From positions 1-42,461 of the forward strand of contig CAZQDJ010000008.1 in assembly GCA_964592275.1 (NCBI GenBank): 42,461 nt of DNA, read 5' to 3'. The translations under genes were made by a program, and so were the position numbers. This stretch comes from CANNBR01 sp964592275. Lineage in GTDB: Bacteria; Babelota; Babeliae; Babelales; CAIQNR01. Below, piece by piece: positions 16,502 through 25,161 of the stretch. A model generated the notes under the pieces. The model searched no databases, was not told the origin of the DNA, and saw only the letters and a list, made by a program, of their open reading frames with translations. Position 1 is the stretch's first letter. Each line of letters opens with the position of its first letter.

Positions 16502-18307
16502 ATGAAGAAAACTCGTTCCGATATAAGAAACGTTGCCATCATTGCCCACGTGGATCATGGTAAGACAACTTTAGTTGATCAACTTTTGCAACAGTCAGGT
16601 ACGCTTGATATGAAGTTTGCAACTGATCGCGTTATGGATTCAAACGATCTTGAAAAGGAACGAGGAATCACCATTCTTGCTAAAAATACTGGTATTAAAT
16701 ACAAAGATTTTCACATCAATATTGTTGATACCCCTGGTCACGCTGACTTTGGTGGTGAAGTTGAAAGAACCTTACAAATGGTTGAAGGATTCTTGCTTCT
16801 TGTTGATGCTGCTGAAGGGGTGCTTCCAGGTACTCGTTTTGTGTTGCAAAAAGCATTGGCTCTTAATTTAAAGCCGATTGTTTTCATTAACAAAATCGAT
16901 AGAAAAGATGCGGATGTAAAACGCACTCAAGAATTGGTCTATGATTTATTCGTTGATTTAGTAACCCATGAAGATCAACTTGATTTCCCTATTCTATACG
17001 GATCAGGAAGAAACGGTTTTGCTACTGATTCTATGGATCATATGACTACCACTATGGAAACAATGTTTGAAACGATCGTGAATACGGTTCCAGCTCCTGT
17101 TGAGCAAGCGAATGGCTTGCAAATTTTGGTTACCAATATTGATCATTCAGATTTCTTGGGTACTATCGCCATTGGTCGTGTTATGAGTGGTTCTTTAAAA
17201 ATTGGCGAACCATTTATCTATTGTTACGAAGATGTGGTGAGTAGGCCAATGAAGGCTACTAAGCTTTATACCTTCCTTGGATTAAGTAAGATTGAACAAA
17301 CTGAAGTATCATTTGGTGATATTGTTGCCGTTGCTGGTTGTGACGAAATTGCAATTGGTTCAACCTTATGTTCTGTTGATAACCCGATTCCTTGCAAATA
17401 TGTTGCTATCGATGAACCAACGGTTTCGATTTATGTTTCTGTAAACAACTCTCCATTTAACGGAAGAGAAGGAAAATTCCTTACTTCGCGTCATATTAAA
17501 GAACGTTTAGAAAAAGAATTAAAAACAAACGTTGCTCTTCGTGTAGAAGCAACTACTACTCCAGACACTTTTAAAGTTTCAGGTCGCGGACAATTGCATC
17601 TAGGTATTTTGATTGAAACTATGCGTCGAGAAGGTTTTGAGCTTCAAATTTCTGCTCCTGAAGTAATTTTCAAAACAATTGATGGAAAAAAATATGAACC
17701 GATTGAATATGTAACTATCGATGTTGAAGATCAATATCAAGGGGTAGTTATTGAACATTTGGGAACTCGTCGTGGTGAAATTGCTAATATTACCCCGCTT
17801 GATACTGGTAATCGTGTTCGTCTTGAATTCACAATTCCAGCTCGTGGGATTCTCGGATTCCGTGGCCAATTCCTTACCGATACTCGTGGTACAGGGGTTA
17901 TGAACTCTTCTTTCCATGCGTATGAACCACATAAAGGTGATATTCCTTCAAGAACTCGTGGTGCTCTTATTTCTATGGATCGCGGTGCTGCAACTGTTTT
18001 TGCGCTTGATGCCTTACAACCTCGTGGTGAGTTTTTTATTAGCGCCAAAGAAGAAGTGTATGAAGGTATGATTATTGGGGAACACTCTCGAGATAACGAT
18101 CTTGATGTGAATCCAGTGAAGGAAAAAAAGCTTTCTAATATGCGAGCATCTGGTAGCGATGAAGCTGCTAAGATTGTACAAAAACGTTTGATGACACTTG
18201 AAATGTGCATGGAATGGATAGCAAACGATGAGCTTATTGAAGTAACTCCGAATACTATTCGTCTTCGTAAAAAAATTCTTGTAGCTAATATGAGAAAGAA
18301 GAAATAA
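16502..18307 (+). CDS. typA: Ribosome-associated GTPase TypA/BipA
   Basis: 601 residues, normal length. GTPase motifs in order: AHVDHGKTT (G1), ERGITI (G2), DTPGHADFGGEV (G3), NKID (G4). Domain II beta-barrel follows, then EF-G-like domains and the BipA C-terminus with GTRRGEI and PARGILGFRGQFLTD. Works on the ribosome in assembly and stress adaptation. The ribosome site is modest (CAGGTAG). A strong terminator lies directly downstream. Confidence 0.97.
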   Translation: MKKTRSDIRNVAIIAHVDHGKTTLVDQLLQQSGTLDMKFATDRVMDSNDLEKERGITILAKNTGIKYKDFHINIVDTPGHADFGGEVERTLQMVEGFLLLVDAAEGVLPGTRFVLQKALALNLKPIVFINKIDRKDADVKRTQELVYDLFVDLVTHEDQLDFPILYGSGRNGFATDSMDHMTTTMETMFETIVNTVPAPVEQANGLQILVTNIDHSDFLGTIAIGRVMSGSLKIGEPFIYCYEDVVSRPMKATKLYTFLGLSKIEQTEVSFGDIVAVAGCDEIAIGSTLCSVDNPIPCKYVAIDEPTVSIYVSVNNSPFNGREGKFLTSRHIKERLEKELKTNVALRVEATTTPDTFKVSGRGQLHLGILIETMRREGFELQISAPEVIFKTIDGKKYEPIEYVTIDVEDQYQGVVIEHLGTRRGEIANITPLDTGNRVRLEFTIPARGILGFRGQFLTDTRGTGVMNSSFHAYEPHKGDIPSRTRGALISMDRGAATVFALDALQPRGEFFISAKEEVYEGMIIGEHSRDNDLDVNPVKEKKLSNMRASGSDEAAKIVQKRLMTLEMCMEWIANDELIEVTPNTIRLRKKILVANMRKKK

Positions 18308-18330
18308 AAATCTGTAGATACTAAAAAATA

Positions 18331-18388
18331 ACCCGTTTTTCGATGGTGTGGTCGGCTGGCTGTACTGCTGAAAAACGGGTCTTTTTTT
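18331..18388. terminator. Long-stem terminator after typA
   Basis: Perfect 11-pair stem ACCCGTTTTTC (18331-18341)/GAAAAACGGGT (18370-18380) with a 28-base loop, then CTTTTTTT. The minus side also has a T-rich tail, so it can serve the convergent 18420 gene. Confidence 0.8.
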
Positions 18389-18419
18389 ACTCTAGGATGG
18401 TTATTTGGTTGGTTGAATC

Positions 18420-19148
18420 TTATTTATCGTCTTTTTTTTCATCAACTGTTGATGATGTGGCTACTTTGACCATAATTGATTCATTAGAACGTCTTGTTTT
18501 AACTTCAAGATGTTTGTTAGCGGCACGTCTTTTTAAGCGTTGTCGAGGTGTTTGCTCTTCTGTTTGTTGTGCTAATGTAGCGGCGGCTACTAGTGCTACT
18601 TTTTCTTGTAATGGTGCAACAGCATCTTTTTGTTCTTCTATTTGTGTGACTACATCAGCATCATCTTCTACATCTTCTTGCAGTGCAATGGCGATAGCTT
18701 CCTTTTCGCGTCGCTTAATATCTTCTTCAAGTTGCTTGGCTTTTCTTTGCCTTTCCATTTCTTTATCAGAAATATGAGTTTCGTTTGCTTTGAATGTTGT
18801 TTTGGTTCCATCCGCTGCTACGTGGGTAACAATTGTTTCTTGAGGAACAACGATTGTTCGATCGGAGGGGTCGTCTTCTCTGTGACCAAAATGGAATGTA
18901 ACTTTGGTATAAGCTTTTCGAGCAAGAGGTTCTTTCTGTTCGATTGAAACTTCTGCCATGGATATATGAAATTCATCTTTTTGAATAGTTGTGTTGCGAA
19001 GAATAGTAAGATCATGTAATGAAATTCCAGAAACTTTTATTCTTCCGCTTGGATTTGACCAACAAGGCCGTTCTTCATCACGCTCAGCAGCGCTTAAAGG
19101 TGCTACACATAAACTTAGTACCGCTAGGGCTAAAAATTTTTTGAACAT
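18420..19148 (-). CDS. Hypothetical exported protein with charged coiled-coil region
   Basis: 242 residues. Signal peptide MFKKFLALAVLSLCVAPLSA. Residues about 30-120 look beta-rich (GRIKVSGISLHDLTILRNT, TKVTFHFGHRED); about 125-185 is a highly charged helix (EMERQRKAKQLEEDIKRRE); the tail is basic then acidic. No family recognised. AAAGGACACCT precedes ATG. Shares the typA terminator. A secreted or periplasmic protein of unknown role. Confidence 0.75.
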   Translation of the reverse strand: MFKKFLALAVLSLCVAPLSAAERDEERPCWSNPSGRIKVSGISLHDLTILRNTTIQKDEFHISMAEVSIEQKEPLARKAYTKVTFHFGHREDDPSDRTIVVPQETIVTHVAADGTKTTFKANETHISDKEMERQRKAKQLEEDIKRREKEAIAIALQEDVEDDADVVTQIEEQKDAVAPLQEKVALVAAATLAQQTEEQTPRQRLKRRAANKHLEVKTRRSNESIMVKVATSSTVDEKKDDK

Positions 19149-19330
19149 AGGTGTCCTTTCTTAATTTATAAAAAAAATGATCAAGCGATTAAGCTTGAAG
19201 CAGTTCTTTTTGCGTTGACAATTAGTAATATAATTGTAATGACACTATAAAGAAAGTCAAGTGGACCGATATTTTTAGGTTAATGAACCTGTTTGGTGTT
19301 GAGTGCTATCTTGAATAAAAAGAGAAAGGT

Positions 19331-20137
19331 TTATGCTGTTTCAATAATTCGAACATTTCCGCGAGATGTTTGTAGTTTTATTATTGCTCCACCATGGCCA
19401 AGTGTACCACGAACATCTCGCTTGAGTTCTGCAAGACCCGCCTGGCAGATTCTAAGAGTGCGCGGTTCAAGAGTAATGGCCTGCTCGCTGGTGACGGTGC
19501 CTCTATCCGTTTTTGCGTATAAAGTTGCATTAGTATGAGTAGGGAGTTCAAGTTTTATTGAGCCCTGTTCGGCAAGTGCGATTATTTTATCTGTTGCTTT
19601 TAGTCCCTTGTTCTGAATGGTGATACCACCTTGTTTGGTGCTTACTTGAACAGAGTTAGTGACTGAATCAAGATTAATTGCTCCGTAGTGCGCATGGGCT
19701 CGCGTTGCTGTCGAAACGTTTTTGATAGATATGGAACCTTTTTCTGTTTCGACCATGGTTAAAATTGCAGAGTTTGGAATGATTAAAGAGTAATCAACCA
19801 CACATTGTCTATCGACTTTGAGGGGGATTGTTTTAATGGAAGCACCATGTTTTGTATACAAGGTTTCAACTTTAGTGAGATTGATTTGTTCGTCAGTACC
19901 TATTTTTGTTGCTTCGATAACAATTTTATTTTTGTTCCAGGTTGTTATTTTAATGTCCCCTTTTTTATTGTGGACAGAAATTGTTGATCCTGGTGTGAGT
20001 GTTTGCTCATGGGTGGTGATTTCTTCTTTGGTTTTATCCCACCACCACGTAAAATCTTCAAAGAACGTGATAGACTGAGCCGTGTGTAATGTTAAGAGGC
20101 AGAAGCAGAGCATTAATGTGCGCATGTTTTTTTGCAT
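19331..20137 (-). CDS. Exported DUF4097-like beta-repeat protein (putative adhesin-type)
   Basis: 268 residues with signal peptide ending TAQS. The mature part shows successive short beta-strand rungs with Gly-Asp/Gly-Ser turns (KKGDIKITTWNKNKIVIEA, EKGSISIKNV, HYGAINLDSV, KQGGITIQNKG, EQGSIKLELP, DRGTVTSE, SRGNVRIIE), the pattern of DUF4097 beta-helix proteins. Function of that family is mostly unknown. The start at 20137 has AAAAAGGA seven bases upstream. It is divergent from the CCA enzyme with only 37 bases between the start codons, so promoters must overlap or lie inside genes. Confidence 0.75.
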   Translation of the reverse strand: MQKNMRTLMLCFCLLTLHTAQSITFFEDFTWWWDKTKEEITTHEQTLTPGSTISVHNKKGDIKITTWNKNKIVIEATKIGTDEQINLTKVETLYTKHGASIKTIPLKVDRQCVVDYSLIIPNSAILTMVETEKGSISIKNVSTATRAHAHYGAINLDSVTNSVQVSTKQGGITIQNKGLKATDKIIALAEQGSIKLELPTHTNATLYAKTDRGTVTSEQAITLEPRTLRICQAGLAELKRDVRGTLGHGGAIIKLQTSRGNVRIIETA

Positions 20138-20174
20138 AGAAAAATCCTTTTTATGACTATAAGGTTGATTGGTT

Positions 20175-21587
20175 ATGAAGTGTACAAAAGTTCAAGATAC
20201 AATTCAAAGATCTTTAAGCTCTATTGCTCATGAGTTTCCGTTTCTTTCCTCTATAGTTACTGATTTGCAAGCTCATGGTGCGCGCGTATTCCTTGTAGGA
20301 GGTGCTGTGAGGGATAGTCTCCTTTCATTTCAGCCTAAAGATCTTGATATAGAAATACATGGCATTCCTTTGTGTGTTCTTGAGCGAGTTCTTAAAAACT
20401 ACGGCCATGTAAGGACGATAGGGAAGGTATTTGGTGTTTTGCGTATTGATGGAATAGCTATTGATTGGTCTCTCCCTAGAATAGATTCAGAAGGGAGAAA
20501 ACCAGAAGTTATTGTTGATCCTTATATGACGCTTATCGATGCATGTAGAAGACGCGATCTTACTATGAATGCAATGATGATAGATCTTTCAACGGGGCAA
20601 CTGGAAGATCCTTTTAATGGTTATGATGATTTACAAAAAAAGATTTTACGCGCTACTGATTCAACATTGTTTATTGAAGATCCTCTTCGCTTTTATCGAG
20701 TGATGCAGTTTGTTGGTCGATTTGAAATGGTTCCTGACGAACAACTTAATCAGTTATGTGCCACAATGGATATTTCTGGAGTGTCGCAAGAACGGATTTT
20801 TCAGGAATTTAAAAAACTGTTTCTTACATCAAAAAAGCCTTCCTTAGCATTACAATGGCTTGATGATGTTGGTAGATTGCAATTGATTTTGCCTGAATTG
20901 TATGCAACAAAAGGAATTTTGCAAAATCCAGAATATCATCCTGAAGGGGATGTTTTTGAGCATACAAAACAAGCAGTTGATGGGGCGGCTATGGCACACT
21001 ATCAAGACGACAATGAACGATTGATCATGGTTCTTGCAGCATTGTGTCACGATTTAGGTAAAGTTGAAACAACTCGCAGGATTGAGGGAGTGTTGCGCGC
21101 GTATGGTCATGATATTGCAGGGGTTCCATTAGCAGATGCATTGTTTGATCGACTTTCTGATAAGACTCTTTTAAAGAAATCGATTCTTCGTCTTGTTCGT
21201 TATCATATGGTGCCAGTGAGCATGGTGAAAAATAATGCGAAGGCTAGTGCGTATAAAATACTTGCGCGCAATCTTGCTCCAACAACCTTACGCCATCTTT
21301 TTCAGCTTGCGATTTTTGATAAATCAGCTCGAAATCCTGAGCGAGGAAAACCGCTTTCACAGTGTCCTGAACCATTGTTAGATCAATTTTTTGAACAAGC
21401 TCAAAAATATGGGGCGTTAGATGGGCCTGAAGCACCTGTAGTAACGGGTAAAGATTTTTTGGACGTTGTTCCTGAGGGGCCTGAGTTGGGAGTGCTTGTG
21501 CAACTGGCGTATGATCTTCAATTAGAAAAAGGGGTAGGTGATAAAGAAGAGCTTAAAAAGTTGGTTTTAAAGAAAGGCCGTAGGTGA
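20175..21587 (+). CDS. cca: CCA-adding tRNA nucleotidyltransferase / poly(A) polymerase family with HD domain
   Basis: 470 residues from ATG 20175 (AAGG ten bases upstream; the frame also has a TTG two codons earlier). Class II nucleotidyltransferase head: LVGGAVRDSLL (about 41-50) and the metal-binding DLDIE (Asp56, Asp58), then RRRDLTMNAM and a neck/body region. The C-terminal half has an HD phosphohydrolase signature (HTKQAV, ALCHDLGK). It would add or repair the 3' CCA of tRNAs. Poly(A) polymerase activity cannot be excluded from sequence alone, but the HD domain favours a CCA enzyme. Confidence 0.92.
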   Translation: MKCTKVQDTIQRSLSSIAHEFPFLSSIVTDLQAHGARVFLVGGAVRDSLLSFQPKDLDIEIHGIPLCVLERVLKNYGHVRTIGKVFGVLRIDGIAIDWSLPRIDSEGRKPEVIVDPYMTLIDACRRRDLTMNAMMIDLSTGQLEDPFNGYDDLQKKILRATDSTLFIEDPLRFYRVMQFVGRFEMVPDEQLNQLCATMDISGVSQERIFQEFKKLFLTSKKPSLALQWLDDVGRLQLILPELYATKGILQNPEYHPEGDVFEHTKQAVDGAAMAHYQDDNERLIMVLAALCHDLGKVETTRRIEGVLRAYGHDIAGVPLADALFDRLSDKTLLKKSILRLVRYHMVPVSMVKNNAKASAYKILARNLAPTTLRHLFQLAIFDKSARNPERGKPLSQCPEPLLDQFFEQAQKYGALDGPEAPVVTGKDFLDVVPEGPELGVLVQLAYDLQLEKGVGDKEELKKLVLKKGRR

Positions 21588-21595
21588 CGTGTAGG

Positions 21596-21628
21596 TTGTT
21601 ATTTTTAGCAAAGATACGGTATGCTAAA
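21596..21628 (+). promoter_or_regulatory. Promoter of the tol operon with overlapping dyad
   Basis: TTGTTA (21596-21601), 18-bp spacer, TATGCT (21620-21625). A dyad TTTAGCA (21604-21610)/TGCTAAA (21622-21628) covers the -10 and spacer and may be an operator. Confidence 0.5.
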
Positions 21629-21660
21629 CGTCATTATTTCATTCTAAGAAAAGGAAGATT

Positions 21661-22395
21661 ATGAGACTATTCTTTGGAAATGCCCTCTGGCACTTGATTG
21701 ATCAATCAGACTTTATGACAAAAGCTATTTTGGTAATGATTTTGGTGACTTCTGTTATCTGTTGGGCGCTCATTTTTTATAAGTGGAATCTTTTCAATCT
21801 TAAAGATAAACAGTTACGTGAAACTTCAAAAAAAATTCGTCGCGTTACTACCCGACAAGAGTTGCTTTATTTGACTAATGAAGAAGCTAATACTCTTTCA
21901 GGAGCGGTGTTGCTTGAGTACGTGCAAGAAATGCAAGACATTCTGCAAAAGAAGGGAAGGTTGTCAGAAAGAGATATTGATTATTTGGATGCAAAGCGTT
22001 TTTCTGTTATTGATTCGCTTGTATATGAAGAAGAATCATATCTTTCGGTTCTTTCTGTTGCAGCAGCTGCAGGTCCTCTGGTTGGGCTCTTTGGTACTGT
22101 GTGGGGATTGACCAATTCATTTATTAGTATTAGTGAAAAACAATCAGCAGATATCGTGACGATTGCTCCTGGTATGGCAGAAGCGCTTATGACCACCATG
22201 GCAGGTCTTATGATCGCTATCCCAATGCTTATTATGTTTCATTATTTAAATGGTCGTGTTCGTCATATTGAACATGCGCTTGGTTATTTATCAGATCAAA
22301 TTCATAGTGTTGTTATTCGTGTAATGGGAGAAGGAGAAGAAAAACATGAAACGATGGTATCAAATGAAACGGCGAAAAGGCCTTTCATCTCCTGA
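21661..22395 (+). CDS. tolQ: TolQ/ExbB-family proton-channel subunit
   Basis: 244 residues. TM1 about 21-41 (AILVMILVTSVICWALIFY), a cytoplasmic helical loop, then the conserved TM2-TM3 unit AAGPLVGLFGTVWGLTNSF and APGMAEALMTTMAGLMIAIP typical of MotA/TolQ/ExbB. With TolR it forms the proton-driven motor of the Tol-Pal system that tethers and constricts the outer membrane at division. AAAAGGAAG precedes ATG. Its 3' end overlaps tolR by 50 bp. Confidence 0.95.
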   Translation: MRLFFGNALWHLIDQSDFMTKAILVMILVTSVICWALIFYKWNLFNLKDKQLRETSKKIRRVTTRQELLYLTNEEANTLSGAVLLEYVQEMQDILQKKGRLSERDIDYLDAKRFSVIDSLVYEEESYLSVLSVAAAAGPLVGLFGTVWGLTNSFISISEKQSADIVTIAPGMAEALMTTMAGLMIAIPMLIMFHYLNGRVRHIEHALGYLSDQIHSVVIRVMGEGEEKHETMVSNETAKRPFIS

Positions 22396-22774
22396 AATTA
22401 GTTTAACTCCTCTTATTGATACAGCCTGGGTTTTGCTTGTGGTATTTATGATCGCAAGCCCTATGATAAAAAAAGAAGCAGGATTGCAAGTTGAACTTCC
22501 TAAAGGCAATATGCAAGAAGCAAAAGAGACAACATCAAAAGATATTACAGTAGTGCTTGATAAGACAGGGGCTATCTTTTTGAATGATGCAAAAATTGCT
22601 GAAAAAGATTTGATAGAAAAACTCAAAAAGATTGTTGGTAAAGGAAATGAAAAAACAGTTTTTGTACGAGCAGATACCACTGCTCATTACGGAAAAGTCA
22701 TTGAACTTGTTGATAAGATAAAGTATGTGGGAGGGGTTACTTATGTTGCTCTTGCAACCTCAAAACTTTCTTAG
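22346..22774 (+). CDS. tolR: TolR/ExbD-family protein
   Basis: 142 residues. N-terminal basic cytoplasmic tail, one TM with the essential Asp in LTPLIDTAWVLLVVFM, then a periplasmic domain (EKTVFVRADTTAHYGKVIELVDKI) matching TolR/ExbD. AAGGAGAAG lies upstream of ATG 22346, inside the tolQ frame. A second ATG six codons on is possible. Stops 32 bases beyond the following gene's start. Confidence 0.94.
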   Translation: MKRWYQMKRRKGLSSPEISLTPLIDTAWVLLVVFMIASPMIKKEAGLQVELPKGNMQEAKETTSKDITVVLDKTGAIFLNDAKIAEKDLIEKLKKIVGKGNEKTVFVRADTTAHYGKVIELVDKIKYVGGVTYVALATSKLS

Positions 22775-23669
22775 GGTACGTTCAGTTTTTCTTGTATCGT
22801 TGGTTCTGCATGTTTTTGTGTGTTTCTCTCTTTTATTTGTGTACAAAGATTATCACCAACGTTTGGTTGTAGATCTTTCTTCTCGCATTCCTTACAATGC
22901 GATTGTAAAGTTGCTACCTCTTTCTGCATCACGGTCATCTTCGCAAGTTTTGGGAGTAAAAGGTAGTAAAAAAAAAGGTACTTTCTCCTCTGTTAAGACT
23001 ATGGCTGGTAAGCAAAAATCTGAAAAAAATAAGGCGCAACAGGTAAAGAAAAAATCACCTACTTTTTTAGCAAAGCAAACAGTTGCCAGTAAATTGGTGA
23101 AATCTGGAAAAGGTAAAGCGGAAGTAGCAAAAAAAGCAAAAACTCTTTTGCAGGAAAAAAAACAAAAGTTAGCGCAACAGAAAGAGCTTAAGAAAAAAGA
23201 AGCTGAAAAGCTAAAGCATGCTGAAAAATTAGCCCAAGAAAAAAAAGTTCAAGAAGAGCCAAAGGTTCAAAAATCTGAATCAAGCGAACCTCTGAAGCAA
23301 GAAATTGTTGAAAATGTGCAAACACCGATAACTAATCAAGTGATAACCGAAGAAATGAGTAGAGGTGCAGTAGGGTCAGGGGGACAAGACATTTTGTATT
23401 TGACGCGACAAGAACTTGATGCGCTTCAGATTCAGCAAAAATTACAGGAATGTCTTTTTGATTTGTGGACTCCGCCAGCAGGTATTCCTGCAGAGGCATT
23501 GTGCGAGGTATTGGTTACCGTTGGATGGGATGGGGCAATTCTTGAAACACAGTTTTTGAAAAAAACAGATATTTTGATATACGACCTTTCAGTGCAAGAA
23601 ACGGTGGAACAGGTTGTTTTTCCGCATGAAGTGTGGGGCAAACAAATAACGATAGCATTTAAGCCATAA
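22743..23669 (+). CDS. tolA: TolA/TonB-like energy-transducing protein
   Basis: 308 residues from ATG 22743, which has GGGAGGGG six bases upstream (the frame is open from 22725). Layout fits TolA/TonB: one N-terminal TM (VFLVSLVLHVFVCFSLLFVY), a long Lys/Glu/Ala/Gln helical arm (about 75-200), and a small C-terminal TonB-like domain (CEVLVTVGWDGAILETQFLKK). It links the TolQ-R motor to outer-membrane partners. Sequence is too divergent to separate TolA from TonB; its place between tolR and tolB favours TolA. The start overlaps tolR by 32 bp. Confidence 0.85.
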   Translation: MLLLQPQNFLRVRSVFLVSLVLHVFVCFSLLFVYKDYHQRLVVDLSSRIPYNAIVKLLPLSASRSSSQVLGVKGSKKKGTFSSVKTMAGKQKSEKNKAQQVKKKSPTFLAKQTVASKLVKSGKGKAEVAKKAKTLLQEKKQKLAQQKELKKKEAEKLKHAEKLAQEKKVQEEPKVQKSESSEPLKQEIVENVQTPITNQVITEEMSRGAVGSGGQDILYLTRQELDALQIQQKLQECLFDLWTPPAGIPAEALCEVLVTVGWDGAILETQFLKKTDILIYDLSVQETVEQVVFPHEVWGKQITIAFKP

Positions 23670-23699
23670 TAAAAGTTCCGATGATCTGGGACAGCAACG

Positions 23700-25058
23700 A
23701 TGATGAAAGAAACAATGACAATGAAAAAAACATGGATTTTGGTAGGGTTGACAGTAACTATTTTTTCACAAGTTACTTTTTCTTTTGGTACTACAAAAAC
23801 ACCTACTGCGCAGTCAGCAGAAGCGCATTCTTCTTTGAAAGTAGAAGTTGATGCACACGCTACAAAAAAAAGAAAAATTTTATTGGTTCCTCTTACGTTA
23901 TCCGATAAACGATCACAAGAAGTGTGTGAAGCGCTTAAACGTGCTTTGGACTATACAGAGCAATTGGATGTTGATATTGAATATAAAACAGAGCCTTATA
24001 AGAAAAAACAGGTTCTTGAGTTAAAAAGAAAAGGGTATCATTTTGTTACTTTTTTGACTGAAGACAAAGCTGATAAGGTATACGAATGGCGCTTATATGA
24101 TACCCACAAAGGTGTTATGCAAGCAGGATTTCGAATCAAAAAGCAGGGGAAAATACCACGTGGTTGGGGCTATTCATTAGCAGATTCAATTATTCCCGAA
24201 GTAACTGGTAACAAACCGTTTGCTTGTTCTAAGTTGGCTTTCTGTCAATCAGGAAAAGGTGGAGAAACAGTGGTATGTGTTGCTGATTTTGATGGTAGTC
24301 ATTCGGAAGTTCTTACTCAGTCAAAACGTCAAATTCTTGCACCTCGTTGGAATCGAGATCCTGAAAACCCACAATTACTCTATTCAAAATATACTCCCCT
24401 TAATATTCAACTTATTTCCTGCTCTCTTGATGGTTCTGAGGTAGTAGCTTCGAGTTTTGATGGATTAAATATGCTTCCAACCTTTTCATTTGATGGTAAA
24501 GAAGTAGTGCTGTGCTTGTCTCGTGATGGGAGCAGTCAGTTATATCACTATGGATACAATAAGCAGCTTAAAAAAGTGGGATATACTCGTTTAACCTATA
24601 ATTCTGGAAATAATATTTGTCCTGCATTTTTGCCTAATGGAGATATTGTATTTTGTTCTGACTTTGAGCTTGGTCGTCCACAATTGTATTACCTGCACAG
24701 AAATGATGATTCTATCGAGCGTTTAACTGAAGGTGGGGCATGTACTTCTCCGCAGTACTGTGATGCAACAAAAAAATTAGCGTATTCAAAATTGGAAAAA
24801 GGGGTTATGCAGCTGTTTCTTTATGATTTTTCAAAGAAACAAGAAAAGCAGGTTACTTCTGACGCTGGTCATAAGCAGGAATGTACGTGGTCAGCGTGCG
24901 GTAATTATCTTGCGTATACGGTAGTAGAGGGGAAGAGTCAGCGTATTGTTTCGCATTCACTTTTGACAGGGAAGAATAAATTCCTGACTCCTGAAGGAAA
25001 AACCTGTACCTACCCAAGCTGGTCGTCCCTCTACAGCACCTTTCCGGTGATTGGATAG
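23700..25058 (+). CDS. tolB: Periplasmic Tol-Pal component TolB
   Basis: 452 residues. Several in-frame ATGs lie at the start; the signal peptide core is MKKTWILVGLTVTIFSQVTF. N-terminal alpha/beta domain (about 50-170), then a beta-propeller whose blades show FACSKLAFCQ, VVCVADFDGSHSEVLT, LAPRWNRDPENPQLLYS, LPTFSFDGKEVVLCLS and SPQYCDATKKLAYSK. Works with Pal in the periplasm. Pal itself is not in the window. Spacing from tolA is 30 bases, so it is co-transcribed. Terminator 25066-25088 ends the operon. Confidence 0.93.
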   Translation: MMKETMTMKKTWILVGLTVTIFSQVTFSFGTTKTPTAQSAEAHSSLKVEVDAHATKKRKILLVPLTLSDKRSQEVCEALKRALDYTEQLDVDIEYKTEPYKKKQVLELKRKGYHFVTFLTEDKADKVYEWRLYDTHKGVMQAGFRIKKQGKIPRGWGYSLADSIIPEVTGNKPFACSKLAFCQSGKGGETVVCVADFDGSHSEVLTQSKRQILAPRWNRDPENPQLLYSKYTPLNIQLISCSLDGSEVVASSFDGLNMLPTFSFDGKEVVLCLSRDGSSQLYHYGYNKQLKKVGYTRLTYNSGNNICPAFLPNGDIVFCSDFELGRPQLYYLHRNDDSIERLTEGGACTSPQYCDATKKLAYSKLEKGVMQLFLYDFSKKQEKQVTSDAGHKQECTWSACGNYLAYTVVEGKSQRIVSHSLLTGKNKFLTPEGKTCTYPSWSSLYSTFPVIG

Positions 25059-25065
25059 GGTTAAA

Positions 25066-25088
25066 GATCGACAGTATCGATCGTTTTT
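25066..25088 (+). terminator. Terminator of the tol operon
   Basis: GATCGA-CAGTA-TCGATC hairpin followed by GTTTTT, directly after tolB. A second weak hairpin (AAGAGG/CCTCTT) lies at about 25110-25133 before ftsH. Confidence 0.55.
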
Positions 25089-25161
25089 GCTATCTTGGTA
25101 ATGAAAAAAGAGGAGAGGGGAATACCTCTTAAAAATTTATAAAATCAGTAAAAGGAACGTT

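Noticed and set aside
17600..18210. Two minus-strand frames antisense to typA
   Set aside because: Open only because of typA codon bias; no ribosome sites and no recognisable protein character.
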